Positions 18,967 through 28,220 of a stretch of DNA of 64,000 nt are shown piece after piece (position 1 is the first letter of the stretch; the number at the start of each line of letters is the position of its first letter). Position numbers and translations under genes: made by a program. The DNA comes from Planctomycetaceae bacterium (GTDB taxonomy: Bacteria; Planctomycetota; Planctomycetia; Planctomycetales; Planctomycetaceae). The notes beneath the pieces are model-generated. The model saw nothing but the letters and a program-made list of their open reading frames with translations. It was not told the DNA's origin and did no database searches. The DNA lies in NCBI GenBank assembly GCA_024742875.1, contig JANSXP010000027.1:20604-84603 (forward strand). The letters are read 5' to 3'.

Positions 18967-19350
18967 ATGAACAGCAAGATACTGGTTGTCGACGATTCCG
19001 CCCTGGCGCGCCGTGCGTTTCTGGCCAAGCCCCTGCGTGCCGCCGGGTATCAGGTCATTGAGGCGGTCAACGGCCAGGAGGGACTGGCTGCCTGGGCAAA
19101 ACACAAACCGGATTTGGTCATCACCGACCTGCTGATGCCGGAACTGGACGGATTTGGCTTCGTGCATGCGCTGCGAGACGCCGAAGCGGATTGCCCGATT
19201 ATTGTCGCCAGCGCAGACATTCAGGATTCCTCCAGGAAACGCGTAGCGGCCCTCGATACGTTTGGCTTTCTCAACAAGCCGTTTCGCTACGATGAATTGC
19301 TGCAGATGGTCTCGGACGCACTGTCTTTCGCGCCCGCAGCTGGCGAGTGA
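18967..19350 (+). CDS. Single-domain CheY-like response regulator
   Basis: The ATG at 18967 (MNSKILVVDDS) follows a GGGTGGGGG ribosome binding site; an in-frame ATG at 18955 is less likely. The 127 residues form one receiver domain with acidic pair D9/D10, phospho-acceptor D54 (VITDLLMPELDG), Ser/Thr position in VASAD and K104 (LNKPF). There is no output domain, so it must act by protein contact or in a phosphorelay. The next gene, 340 bp downstream, encodes a Ser/Thr kinase. No histidine kinase is adjacent. Confidence 0.92.
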   Translation: MNSKILVVDDSALARRAFLAKPLRAAGYQVIEAVNGQEGLAAWAKHKPDLVITDLLMPELDGFGFVHALRDAEADCPIIVASADIQDSSRKRVAALDTFGFLNKPFRYDELLQMVSDALSFAPAAGE

Positions 19351-19690
19351 GCCGCAGCGCAGTCAGCCCTGCCAGAGCAGACAGTCCGCGGCGGAACATG
19401 ACGGATTCTGTCCATCACCACCATTCGGCAATGATTGAGAGTCCGCAGGTCAGCGTCTACACTCCGCTGGCGTCTCAGCCTGAGTCAAACAGCAGGCGGG
19501 CCGCTGACATTGGGCCCCAAACGAACGAAATATCGCAACATGTCAAATTTTGGCGAACCGCAGTAGCGAATTCTCTGTACGCGGTGTGGTCGCAGATATC
19601 ATGGCTCCCGAACAGGCACCGGGGCAACGCTCATTTGTCTGCCAGCCTCTTCGCCTTCAGTCGACGTGCAGCGCAGGGCTCTCACACAAC
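19351..19690. other. Intergenic region between receiver and kinase genes
   Basis: 340 bp without a convincing gene. Open frames here lack ribosome binding sites and family features. The kinase frame is technically open from a TTG at 19550, but the extra residues are not kinase-like. No hairpin or promoter could be identified with confidence. Confidence 0.6.
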
Positions 19691-21154
19691 ATGGACAGTG
19701 CGAACAAATCCAGTGGAACGCCTTCCGACAGCGGGCAGAAGCCCGGCGAGGAATTCGATGCTGGTGCGCTGGTGGGATCGTACGTCGCCGGCGGCCGGTA
19801 CAAGCTGCAGCGTCTGGCCGGTGAGGGCAGCATGGCCCACGTCTACATGGCCTGGGACGACCGCCTGTCGACTGACGTTGTTGTCAAGATCCCCAAACCG
19901 GATCGCATTCAGGACGCCGCCTTTCGCCTGCGGTTTACCCAGGAACGCCAGCTGCTGGTCAAGCTCTCGCATCCGCATATCGTCCGGGTACTGGACATGG
20001 GCGAGCACGAAGACCTGCCGTTTCTGGTCATGCAGTATCTGTCCGGCGGAGATCTGCTCGACCAGCTGCAGAAGATTCAGCAACTTGGTAAACGGGTGGC
20101 TGTCACAAGCGTGAGACAGTGGCTGCGTGAGATCGCCAGAGCGCTGGACTTTGTCGCCGATCAGGGCATGGTCCATCGCGATGTCAAGCCGTCCAATATT
20201 CTGTTCGACAACCATGGCAACGCATTTTTGAGCGACTTTGGCCTCGCCAGGATCACCTACGGAGAACATGTCGACACGGATTCGGAAATGACGGGCGCGG
20301 GGTTTGTTGTGGGAACTCCCAACTATCTGGCGCCCGAACTCATCTTTGGACAGCCCTTCGACGGGCGGGCCGACCAATACGCCCTGGGCCTTGTCATATA
20401 CCATTTGCTGACCGGTTCCCCCCCGATGCAGGGCGCCAGCAGCGCGGCCACCATGGTCAATCAGACCACCAAGGTCCCGCCATTTCTCAATCGGGTCCGC
20501 AAAGATGTGCCGGAGGCGTTCGCACTCGCCGTCCAGAAGGCTATTCACAAGAAGCCGGAACAACGTTTTGCATCGTCCACAGAATTTGCCGATGCGGTGC
20601 TGGCATCACTTACGTCCACCGGGTCCGGAACACGTCCGGCAGCCGGCGCAGGTCGCCTCAAGCCGGCGGCCACCGTCAGGAAACCGCCTGAAAGGAAACC
20701 GCCTGAACGCGAGCGTGCCGGGGCAATGGACACAGCGTTCGAGCAGCCGCCGAAAATCTCCACCGGTCCTAAGGGGCTGGTCACCTGTCCGGCGTGCCGT
20801 GTGCCACTGCCGCTGCTGCCGGCGCACGCCGGCCGCAGAGGACGATGCATTCACTGCCACACGCGTCTGAAGATTTCCAAAAACCTGACGAAGCTGATCC
20901 AGTTACCGGAAGACGAAGGCGGCACTCGACCGCGCCGATCCGACGGAAGCGGCGAACTGATCATTGGGGAGAAGGTATTCGGCTGGCAGCTGTCCAGGAA
21001 GACGGCGATGACGATCGCCAGTGTGCTGCTGCTCATCACTTTGTGTGTGACCGTTTACCTGACCGTCTTTCTGACCGGCAAAAGCGATCAGGAAAAACTC
21101 AAAGACAGAATCAAGGACAGCGGCAAGACGACCGAATCCGACTCGCGGGAATGA
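19691..21154 (+). CDS. Membrane-anchored Ser/Thr protein kinase with zinc ribbon
   Basis: This 487-residue protein starts at ATG 19691. The kinase domain spans about residues 37-308: glycine loop LAGEGSMAHVYMAWD, ATP lysine K66 (VVVKIPKP), helix-C E85, catalytic HRDVKPSN (D164), SDFG (D182) and APE as LAPEL. A Pro/Arg-rich linker follows (KPPERKPPER). A CPAC...CIHC zinc ribbon (C366, C369, C386, C389) comes next, then a single transmembrane helix at about 440-462 and a short charged tail. All key kinase residues are present, so it should be active, with its catalytic domain cytoplasmic. The preceding single receiver is a candidate partner. Confidence 0.92.
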   Translation: MDSANKSSGTPSDSGQKPGEEFDAGALVGSYVAGGRYKLQRLAGEGSMAHVYMAWDDRLSTDVVVKIPKPDRIQDAAFRLRFTQERQLLVKLSHPHIVRVLDMGEHEDLPFLVMQYLSGGDLLDQLQKIQQLGKRVAVTSVRQWLREIARALDFVADQGMVHRDVKPSNILFDNHGNAFLSDFGLARITYGEHVDTDSEMTGAGFVVGTPNYLAPELIFGQPFDGRADQYALGLVIYHLLTGSPPMQGASSAATMVNQTTKVPPFLNRVRKDVPEAFALAVQKAIHKKPEQRFASSTEFADAVLASLTSTGSGTRPAAGAGRLKPAATVRKPPERKPPERERAGAMDTAFEQPPKISTGPKGLVTCPACRVPLPLLPAHAGRRGRCIHCHTRLKISKNLTKLIQLPEDEGGTRPRRSDGSGELIIGEKVFGWQLSRKTAMTIASVLLLITLCVTVYLTVFLTGKSDQEKLKDRIKDSGKTTESDSRE

Positions 21155-21319
21155 CGGCTCCCGGCAACTGCGATGCCCCGGTGCTGACACCTCACGGGGC
21201 TGCAATCATCGACCGTCTGTGATGGCCCCTCCGCGATTGACGTGACGCTGTGATCGTCACGCCGCCCTGATCGACGCAGGTCACCACCTTCAGAGACGGC
21301 GATCTTCGCGCAGCAGACG

Positions 21320-22024
21320 CTAGACCAAATGCAGCCCGCATTCCTGCTTGCGTCCCTGAAAACGGGTATCACGTTCATGGCTGTCGTCGTCTGTCACGGG
21401 ACGACTGCTGTGAGCGTCGCCGACGGTCGTGTAGCCCTGGTAGAACAGCGGATGCCCCGGTAACTGGTGTCGCTGCATGTAGTAGTAAACATCTTTACTG
21501 CTCCAGTTCAGAATCGGGTAGATGCGATGCCGATCACCCGTTGGCTTCACGCGTGGCAAAGCACTGCGATAGCTTGTCTGGCCGGATCGCAACCCGGACA
21601 GCCAGCCGGTTGCACCGAGTTCTTTGAGCGTGCGTTCCATCGGCTCGACCTTGCGAATCTGATCGTAGCGGTTCAGATCGTCCACGCTTTCGCTTTCCCA
21701 CAGACGTCCGAAACGAGCTTCCATCTGCGCGGGAGAAATGGGCGAACGGGCGACCGTCAGATTGAGATTCAGCAATTCCGTCAGCGTCTCGGCGTATTCG
21801 TACGTCTCTGCAGGCAGATAGCCGGTATCCACCCAGATCACCGGCATGTTGGGACGAACCTGAGTGGCCAGATGCAGCATCACGGCAGACTGAATTCCAA
21901 AACTGGTGCTCAGGACCAGCCCGCGCCCAAATCTCAGGTCGGCCCACTCCAGAAGTTCTTCGGCCGACATGTTTTGAACGTCAGCGGATGCGTCTGCCTG
22001 TTTAACCTGCTGTAATACGGACAT
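21320..22024 (-). CDS. cysH: Phosphoadenylyl-sulfate (PAPS) reductase
   Basis: The 234-residue protein has the PP-loop of the adenylyl-sulfate reductase family ([15 protein letters not shown]), [33 protein letters not shown] and the C-terminal catalytic motif ECGLH (C229). The CC...CxxC cysteines that bind an iron-sulfur cluster in APS reductases are absent (the site reads [11 protein letters not shown]). It is therefore the thioredoxin-dependent PAPS-type enzyme of assimilatory sulfate reduction. An AGGAG lies 6-8 nt before the ATG. No other sulfur-assimilation gene is adjacent. It is divergent from the FMN-binding protein gene. Confidence 0.93.
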   Translation of the reverse strand: MSVLQQVKQADASADVQNMSAEELLEWADLRFGRGLVLSTSFGIQSAVMLHLATQVRPNMPVIWVDTGYLPAETYEYAETLTELLNLNLTVARSPISPAQMEARFGRLWESESVDDLNRYDQIRKVEPMERTLKELGATGWLSGLRSGQTSYRSALPRVKPTGDRHRIYPILNWSSKDVYYYMQRHQLPGHPLFYQGYTTVGDAHSSRPVTDDDSHERDTRFQGRKQECGLHLV

Positions 22025-22189
22025 GATTCTCTCCTGAAGGATGCGGGGAACCGAAGCCGTGAGGCTCGTGTCTTCCTCTTAAAGAGTGCGATTGCCGGAC
22101 GCGTCTTACGGCCTCAACCGTGAATTTGCGGCCCAACCACTTTTGTGGCCCGATGCATCACATTCCCGTTTTTTTCGTGTAAGGAAACT

Positions 22190-22801
22190 ATGACGAGCAT
22201 CACATCCATCGCGGATCTGGAGGCGATTTATGGCGTCCCCTCCACGGCAGCCGCAGTCAAAGTCAGCGACCGGCTCACACCGGAGTATCGGGCACTGCTG
22301 GAAGCCTCCGTGTTTCTGTGCCTGGCAACTGTTGGGCCTGAAGGCGTGGACTGTTCTCCGCGTGGAGATCGAAAACAACTCGTGCGGGTCGAAAGTGAAA
22401 CCTGCGTGCTGCTGCCTGATCGCCGCGGCAACAACCGTATTGATTCTCTGAGGAACGTTGTTCGGGATCCCCGGTTGGCGCTGCTGGTGCTGTTGCCGGG
22501 CAGCGGAACCACGCTTCGCATCAACGGCACCGGTTCGATCCATGCCGATCCCGAACTTCTGGAGTCGTTTGCCGTGGACGGCCAGGCACCGAGGACCGTG
22601 TTGAAAATCCAGATCGACCAGGCCTACTTTCAGTGTGCGCGGGCCATTGTTCGATCAGGCCTCTGGGATCCTGATCACCATGTTTCCACGACGGAACTGC
22701 CCGGACCGGGGCAAATCCTGCAGGCGATGAGTGACGGCGAGATCGATGGGCGTGCCTACGATCGGGAATGGCCGGAACGTGCACGCCGGACACTTTGGTA
22801 G
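22190..22801 (+). CDS. Pyridoxamine 5'-phosphate oxidase-family FMN-binding protein
   Basis: The start is ATG 22190, preceded by TAAGGAAAC; the open frame reaches back to 22145 without support. The 203-residue product has the split-barrel flavin-binding pattern of the DR2398/MSMEG_1061-like subfamily: FLCLATVGPEGVDCSPRGD, VLLPDRRGNNRIDSLRN, LALLVLLPGSGTTLRINGTG and a C-terminal IDGRAYDREWPER. Members reduce or oxidise small molecules with FMN or F420; the substrate here is unknown. Confidence 0.85.
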   Translation: MTSITSIADLEAIYGVPSTAAAVKVSDRLTPEYRALLEASVFLCLATVGPEGVDCSPRGDRKQLVRVESETCVLLPDRRGNNRIDSLRNVVRDPRLALLVLLPGSGTTLRINGTGSIHADPELLESFAVDGQAPRTVLKIQIDQAYFQCARAIVRSGLWDPDHHVSTTELPGPGQILQAMSDGEIDGRAYDREWPERARRTLW

Positions 22802-22934
22802 CCAGAGCCTGAAAATGGCCGTTTCCTGTCTCAGGTGGCAACACGGGAAATTCGGATGACCGTCCCTCTGTAATTCTCAGCGGCAGGACGGGTGTGGAAA
22901 CATGCCCTGAGAATCCGCGGCCAAACGGGGCGTC

Positions 22935-22951
22935 TTAACATTTCCTTAACA
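22935..22951 (+). promoter_or_regulatory. PhoP-like box: two TTAACA repeats, 11-bp period
   Basis: TTAACA occurs at 22935-22940 and again at 22946-22951, i.e. one DNA turn apart with a 5-nt spacer. This is the arrangement of PhoP-binding repeats in Bacillus and related Pho boxes. The pair lies 77 bp upstream of a phosphate-binding protein gene, where a phosphate-starvation activator would be expected. No good -10 hexamer is recognisable downstream. Confidence 0.5.
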
Positions 22952-23027
22952 CTCATGAGTTCCACTCCCGCCGCGCAGGCTGGTTGGCCTGTGAACCAAC
23001 TCCACGACTAATTATCGGGAACAGCAA

Positions 23028-23978
23028 ATGAGCTTCAAAAATGCTCTCGCCCTCTCTCTCTTGCTCCTCGTCGGATGTGTTGAGAAAGCGGAAGAAGGAA
23101 CAACACCAGGTGGCAGCGCGGCCGGCGGATCGGCACAGATTGTCGCGGACGGCTCCAGCACAGTCGGCCCCATCACGAGTCTGATCGGTGAGGAATTCGA
23201 AAACGCGAATTCTGACGTCAAAGTTCTGGTCACAGTCACCGGCACAGGAACCGGCTTTGGCAAGTTCGCGGCCGGTGAAACGGACATCAATGATGCGTCT
23301 CGACCGATCAAGGACACGGAAAAGGCCAAGTGCGAAGAAAACGACGTCGAGTATGTGGAACTGATGGTGGCGATGGACGGTATTTCTGTCGTCGTCAATA
23401 AAGACAACGACTTTGTGGATGCCCTCACCACTGCTCAGTTGAAGAAGATTTGGGAACCTGGCAGCACCGTCAAGACGTGGAAAGACGTGAATCCGGAATG
23501 GCCGGCGGAAGAAATCCAGCTGTTTGGCCCTGGGCGAGAGTCTGGTACGTTTGACTACTTCACCAAGAAAATCAACGGTGAAGAAGGTGCCACACGAGAT
23601 GACTATTCCCCCAGTGGTGATGATAATCTGCTGGTAACCGGAGTGGCGGGCAACAAGTTTGCCATGGGCTACTTCGGCTACGGCTACTACGAAAAGAGCA
23701 AAGACAAGCTGAAGCTGCTCAAGATCAGCCCCACGGAAGATCTGGCGGACGCAGTGGCTCCTGATCCGACAGCCATTCAGACGGGGACCTACAAGCCACT
23801 GGCTCGCCCCGTGTTCATCTACGTGAATAAGGATTCGCTGAAGCGTCCGGAAGTGGCCAAATTCATCGAGTTTTACCTCGGTGAAGGTCAGAACTGCGTT
23901 CCCGTCGTCGGCTGTGTAAAAATGTCCGATGACGACCTGGCCAACAGCAAAGCGACGCTGGCTGACGCCATGAAATAA
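23028..23978 (+). CDS. pstS: Phosphate ABC transporter substrate-binding lipoprotein
   Basis: The 316-residue protein has a lipoprotein signal (ALALSLLLLVGC, lipobox LVGC at C17). PstS-family features follow: IVADGSSTVGPITSLIGEEF, the phosphate-contact TGTGTGFGKFAAGETDIND, DGISVVVNKDN, the FGPGRESGTFDYF loop and a C-terminal FIEFYLGEGQ. It binds phosphate outside the membrane for PstCAB. No pstC, pstA or pstB gene is nearby, so it is an orphan gene or the transporter lies elsewhere. A PhoP-like box precedes it and an intrinsic terminator follows. Confidence 0.93.
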   Translation: MSFKNALALSLLLLVGCVEKAEEGTTPGGSAAGGSAQIVADGSSTVGPITSLIGEEFENANSDVKVLVTVTGTGTGFGKFAAGETDINDASRPIKDTEKAKCEENDVEYVELMVAMDGISVVVNKDNDFVDALTTAQLKKIWEPGSTVKTWKDVNPEWPAEEIQLFGPGRESGTFDYFTKKINGEEGATRDDYSPSGDDNLLVTGVAGNKFAMGYFGYGYYEKSKDKLKLLKISPTEDLADAVAPDPTAIQTGTYKPLARPVFIYVNKDSLKRPEVAKFIEFYLGEGQNCVPVVGCVKMSDDDLANSKATLADAMK

Positions 23979-24037
23979 TCACCTCTGCTGCAGGCCTGCT
24001 GATCTCTGCAGCGTCTTAGGTCGCAAAAACGGATCTC

Positions 24038-24078
24038 AACCCGACACAGCCAAATGCGGTGTCGGGTTGTTTTTTTTT
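24038..24078 (+). terminator. Rho-independent terminator after pstS
   Basis: A 10-bp stem (AACCCGACAC at 24038-24047 with GTGTCGGGTT at 24059-24068) has an 11-nt loop and is followed by an almost unbroken T tract to 24078. It lies 60 bp after the pstS stop and isolates pstS from hisC. Confidence 0.88.
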
Positions 24079-24258
24079 GGGGCCCAACAGGCGCTGAACC
24101 TGACAGGAGAACGCTGCGTCCTGAGAAAACGGTCGGACGAAACGGAATGCAGCCGGGAATTTTCGGGCGTCGCCGGGAATTCTCCAGGGCCTCGTTAACC
24201 GCGTCGAGGCGATGCGATATTGTAACCGGCCGCACACGATGACTGCACTGAGACCCAC

Positions 24259-25350
24259 ATGAGCAATCTGTTTCGACAAAACGTTCAGGACATGGCCGGT
24301 TATGCCCCCGGAGAACAACCTCAGGGTGGCGACTGGGTCAAACTGAACACCAATGAGAATCCCTATCCGCCATCGCCAGCCGTGGTGGACGCCATCCAGC
24401 AGGCCGCCACCAGTCGCCTGAATGTCTACCCGGATCCCCTGGCCATGGGATTCCGTGAGGCAGCAGCCGAGCTGTTTCAAGTCACGCCGGACTGGATCCT
24501 GCCGGCGAACGGCAGCGACGAAAACCTCACCATATTGATTCGCTCGTTCTGTGAGCCCGGATCACAGATCGTCTATCCGTACCCCAGCTATGTGCTATAC
24601 GAAACGCTGGCGAAGATCCAGGACTGCCGGGTCGAGCGACTGCTTCTGGATTCAGACTTTCAGTGGGAACCGCAGAGTGCTGCCGCAGCAGCGGCAAAGT
24701 CAGCGGTGGCATTCGTTCCCAACCCCAATTCGCCCACGGGAAATCGCTGGACGGCCGATCAACTGGCGCAACTGCGGCCGAATGACGGCGTGCTGGTGGT
24801 CGACGAAGCGTACGGCGATTTTGCGGACACCCCGCACCGCGGTGAGTTGCTGCACGACGAACGCTTTGCGGGCCGAACGATCCTCACCAGGACCCTCAGC
24901 AAATCGTACAGTCTGGCGGGCATCCGATTTGGTTTCTCGGTGGCCGCCCCGGAACTGACAGTCGGCATGCAGAAAGTCAAAGACAGTTACAACTGTGACG
25001 CGGTGGCCATTGCCGCGGCGACGGCCGCCCTGCAGGATCAGCAGTGGATGCTCGAAAACCGACAAAAAATCATCGCTACCCGCACACGTCTGGCGGCGGC
25101 CCTGGAGCCACTGGGATTTCAGGTGTTTCCCAGCGAGGCCAATTTCCTGTGGACCCAGCACTCGACAGGACAGCATCAGACCATCTACGAAAAACTGAAG
25201 GAACGTCATGTTCTTGTCAGATATATGACATTCCCCGGCGCAACTGCGGAAGCTTCGCTGGCTGATGGAATTCGAATTACCGTTGGAACCGACGAGCAGA
25301 TCGATCGATTCTGCGAGGCGGTCGCGGAAGTTGTGGGCGAACTCTCCTGA
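24259..25350 (+). CDS. hisC: Histidinol-phosphate aminotransferase
   Basis: The 363-residue PLP enzyme has fold-type I aminotransferase landmarks: KLNTNENPYPPSP, ANGSDENLTIL, FVPNPNSPTGN, VVDEAYGDF and the PLP lysine K215 in TLSKSYSLAGIRFGF. The last motif and the ASLADGIRITVGT C-terminus are characteristic of HisC. It converts imidazole-acetol phosphate to histidinol phosphate in histidine synthesis. hisB follows 82 bp downstream, which supports the assignment. Confidence 0.94.
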   Translation: MSNLFRQNVQDMAGYAPGEQPQGGDWVKLNTNENPYPPSPAVVDAIQQAATSRLNVYPDPLAMGFREAAAELFQVTPDWILPANGSDENLTILIRSFCEPGSQIVYPYPSYVLYETLAKIQDCRVERLLLDSDFQWEPQSAAAAAAKSAVAFVPNPNSPTGNRWTADQLAQLRPNDGVLVVDEAYGDFADTPHRGELLHDERFAGRTILTRTLSKSYSLAGIRFGFSVAAPELTVGMQKVKDSYNCDAVAIAAATAALQDQQWMLENRQKIIATRTRLAAALEPLGFQVFPSEANFLWTQHSTGQHQTIYEKLKERHVLVRYMTFPGATAEASLADGIRITVGTDEQIDRFCEAVAEVVGELS

Positions 25351-25432
25351 CCGGCGGAAATGCGGTAGATTTGGAGTTCCATCCGGCTCATTCCTGGACA
25401 CCATGACAAGCCCCGTTGATTGACAGTTGATT

Positions 25433-26026
25433 ATGGCTCGAAAAGCGTCGATCTCGCGCGACACCGCGGAAACCAAGATTCAGCTGGAACTGAACCTGGA
25501 CGGGACTGGACAAAACCAGATTTCGACAGGTGTCGGTTTTTTCGATCATATGCTGACGCTGTTCGCCAGACACGGTCTGATCGACCTGACGGTCAAAGCC
25601 GAAGGCGACACGTGGGTCGACGATCACCACACGGTCGAAGACATCGGGATCTGTCTGGGGCGGGCCATTCGTGATGCTCTTGGGGACAAAGCCGGCATCA
25701 CGCGTTACGGCAGCATCTGTCTGCCGATGGAAGAATCGCTCGTGACATCGGCGCTCGATCTGAGCGGCCGATTCGCCTTCTGTTATCACGTGAACTTTCC
25801 GACCGAAAAGATTGGCACGTTTGACACAGAACTGGTGCAGGAGTTCTGGAATGCGGTCGCCTCCAATGCCTTAATGAATCTGCACCTGATACTGCATCAC
25901 GGCAGCAACAGTCATCACATTTCTGAGGCCACGTTCAAGGCAACGGCGCGAGCTCTGAGAATCGCCGTCACACGAGACGAGCGGCAGACCGGAGTCCCCT
26001 CGTCAAAGGGCACCCTCGATGGGTAG
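25433..26026 (+). CDS. hisB: Imidazoleglycerol-phosphate dehydratase
   Basis: ATG 25433 gives 197 residues; an ATG two codons upstream is possible. Metal-binding signatures are present twice: [14 protein letters not shown] in the first half and [16 protein letters not shown] in the second, along with [10 protein letters not shown] and the RASS-like end [10 protein letters not shown]. The length matches monofunctional IGPD (no histidinol-phosphatase domain). It dehydrates imidazoleglycerol phosphate to imidazole-acetol phosphate, the substrate of the adjacent HisC. Confidence 0.95.
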   Translation: MARKASISRDTAETKIQLELNLDGTGQNQISTGVGFFDHMLTLFARHGLIDLTVKAEGDTWVDDHHTVEDIGICLGRAIRDALGDKAGITRYGSICLPMEESLVTSALDLSGRFAFCYHVNFPTEKIGTFDTELVQEFWNAVASNALMNLHLILHHGSNSHHISEATFKATARALRIAVTRDERQTGVPSSKGTLDG

Positions 26027-26274
26027 CCCGTCTGTCGACGGTCACTGTCAGGGGCCACCACCAGATGAGTGGGATTCCGGCCCTCTGCAGCGGACCGTCA
26101 TCCGGCGAGGTCTCACAAATGACGTAAATCGGGTGATTTCAGGCTCTTAGTGCCACCATCCGTCAGTGGGGTTTGCATTCGTGTCACCGCGTTTGTAGCC
26201 TCCGCAGTCCTTACCATCGCCGATCTGCGGGTCGCCGCGATGTCAGCCATTCTCTTCATCAGCACGCCAGCGAT

Positions 26275-27972
26275 ATGAGCGACGAAAAAGAACCGAACAC
26301 AGATCCCCAGGATGATCTGGCAGAAAAACTGTTTGGCATTGAGGTCAACGGTCCGGACGAGGAGGTTGGCGGCGAGCTGCTGTTTGATGACTACGACGAC
26401 GACAGCGCGGGCATCGATGGCTTGCTGAGCAACTCCGAGGAAACCAGCGGAGCAGACGCGGACGATGATGAGGTGGACTTTGACACCGACGAATCAGACG
26501 CAAAGGACGCTGACTCCGGGTACGCGGACGAAATCGACGACGACCTGATCCTGTTCAGCGACGAGGATGAAGAAGACGCTGAGTCAGAGACAGACGACGA
26601 GGACGTCACGTTTGAGGACGAGGAACTGGAGGAAGACGACGAAGTCGAGGAAGTCACGTTCGTTGATGAAGACGAGGACGACGACGAGGACGTCACCTTT
26701 GCTGATGATGAAGACGAAGAGATTGTCTTCGGTGACGAGGAAGCAGACGACGACGACGACGACGAAGAAGAAGAAGAAGAAGACGACGACGAAGACGATG
26801 ATATTGTCTTCGATGATGATGACGACGAAGAGGAACCGGCACCACCACCGCCCCAGCGACAGGCACGTCCCGCCGCTCGCAGGGGGGGCTCATCCAGCGA
26901 ACAGAAATCCGGCTCCGGTCGGAAACGCCGACCGTCCGGCGACGACGATGAAGTCTGGAGCGAACTGGACGCCTGGGTCTGGGATGACAGCAAATCCTCC
27001 TCAGCCCCTCCGGAAGACGAGGACGAAGAAGACGAGTCTTCTGAAGACGAGTCTGCGGAAGACGAGTCTGCGGAAGACGGTGCCGATGAGGAAGAAGAAG
27101 CACCGCCTCGCCGAAGTCGTCGCGGTCGCGGACGTGGTCGACGTCGTGGCCGCAGACGTGGTTCCCGCGACGAGGAGTCGCCAGTCAAAGCAGAGGCCGA
27201 AGCGTCCGACGATGAGGCTGACGACGACGACGACGGTCTGGACGACATTCTGTTCGAAGAGGACGGAGAGGACTTCGTGAGCGTTTCTCCGGCCACAGCT
27301 CGTGCCGCAGCCGGCGAAGTTGAAGACAGCGAGAAGAACACCGACGACTCCGACGACACCGAGGATTCCGAAGACGAAGAGTCACCTCGAGGACGCTCCC
27401 GACGACGCGGACGACGCGGACGTGGTGGTCGCCGCCGCGGAGGAGATCGGCGTCCAGCGCGAGAAGAGGAAGTCGAAGAAGACGAAGACGACTCGGATGC
27501 GGACATCAGCTTCGAAGAAGAGTCCGAAGAAGAAGAGGAACGTCCGCGTCGACGACGCAAGCCCGCTGCTCGCGAGTCCCGCTCTCGCGGTCGACGATCA
27601 GAGCGTCGGGATGAGGACGAAGACGAAGCCCCTCGAGGTGGACGCCGCAGCCGTCGTGACGAAGAGGACGATGCCGACGGGGAAGAAGAAGAGGAACGAC
27701 CTCGTCAGAAACGTCGTCGTCGTGAACGACGTCCGGCTGCGACGGAATTTGAAGACATTCCAACATGGGAAGATGCCATCGGGCACCTGGCGATCAAATC
27801 GCCTGCCCCCGGCAGTCACGATCGACGACGTGGACGTGGCGGCCGAGGACGCGGCGGACGTCCAGGCGGAGGTGGCCGCTCCGGCGGAGGCGGTCGCGGC
27901 GGACGTGGACGTGATGATGGGGGTCGTCGTGACGAGGGCGGTCGGTCTCGGGGTGGCCGCCGGTCGTCCTAG
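26275..27972 (+). CDS. Asp/Glu-rich and Arg/Gly-rich low-complexity protein
   Basis: ATG 26275 (MSDEKEPN) yields 565 residues; the frame is open from 26173. The first half is a near-continuous acidic tract with runs of D and E, interspersed with short hydrophobic cores such as VTFADDEDEEIVFGDE. From about residue 200 basic RGRGRGRRRGRRRG-type blocks alternate with acidic ones. The C-terminus is an RGG/RG box (RRGRGGRGRGGR... RSRGGRR). A short ordered-looking motif, FEDIPTWEDAIGHLAIKSP, lies just before it. This composition suggests RNA binding or condensate formation; no enzyme domain is visible. Codon usage and frame are consistent with real coding, as the ordered motif sits in frame. Confidence 0.82.
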   Translation: MSDEKEPNTDPQDDLAEKLFGIEVNGPDEEVGGELLFDDYDDDSAGIDGLLSNSEETSGADADDDEVDFDTDESDAKDADSGYADEIDDDLILFSDEDEEDAESETDDEDVTFEDEELEEDDEVEEVTFVDEDEDDDEDVTFADDEDEEIVFGDEEADDDDDDEEEEEEDDDEDDDIVFDDDDDEEEPAPPPPQRQARPAARRGGSSSEQKSGSGRKRRPSGDDDEVWSELDAWVWDDSKSSSAPPEDEDEEDESSEDESAEDESAEDGADEEEEAPPRRSRRGRGRGRRRGRRRGSRDEESPVKAEAEASDDEADDDDDGLDDILFEEDGEDFVSVSPATARAAAGEVEDSEKNTDDSDDTEDSEDEESPRGRSRRRGRRGRGGRRRGGDRRPAREEEVEEDEDDSDADISFEEESEEEEERPRRRRKPAARESRSRGRRSERRDEDEDEAPRGGRRSRRDEEDDADGEEEEERPRQKRRRRERRPAATEFEDIPTWEDAIGHLAIKSPAPGSHDRRRGRGGRGRGGRPGGGGRSGGGGRGGRGRDDGGRRDEGGRSRGGRRSS

Positions 27973-28106
27973 ATGCGGTTCACCGCTGGCAGCAAATTTG
28001 AAAAACTGGAGAGAATATCCTGAAGAAGTTTTTTAGTTGCTGCCGAAGATCTCGGTGCGAATACTTGATTGTTCGAAACACCATCGATAAAGTGCTCGCT
28101 CAGCAA

Positions 28107-28180
<74 letters not shown>

Positions 28181-28186
28181 CCTTGC

Positions 28187-28220
28187 AAAGCACAACTGGT
28201 TAGCCAGTTGTGCTTTTTTT
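28187..28220 (+). terminator. Intrinsic terminator of the tRNA-Asp gene
   Basis: A 13-bp stem (28187-28199 with 28204-28216, core CACAACTGG/CCAGTTGTG) with loop TTAG ends in a T run to 28220. It begins 7 nt after the tRNA. Confidence 0.9.

Noticed and set aside
21155..21319. CGTGACG/CGTCACG hairpin between convergent genes
   Set aside because: Only 7 bp with no T run; not convincing as a terminator.
22025..22189. Possible riboswitch in the cysH upstream region
   Set aside because: No SAM or cobalamin riboswitch core was recognised; the region is only 165 bp and shared with a divergent gene.
26560..26830. GAC/GAA-type tandem repeats, possible CRISPR or microsatellite
   Set aside because: Codon-level low complexity in the acidic protein; no equal-length repeats and spacers.
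26391..27560. Long minus-strand open frame rich in serine (389 codons)
   Set aside because: It is the antisense of the GAC/GAT/GAA/GAG-rich acidic gene; the serine runs are a mirror of Asp/Glu codons.
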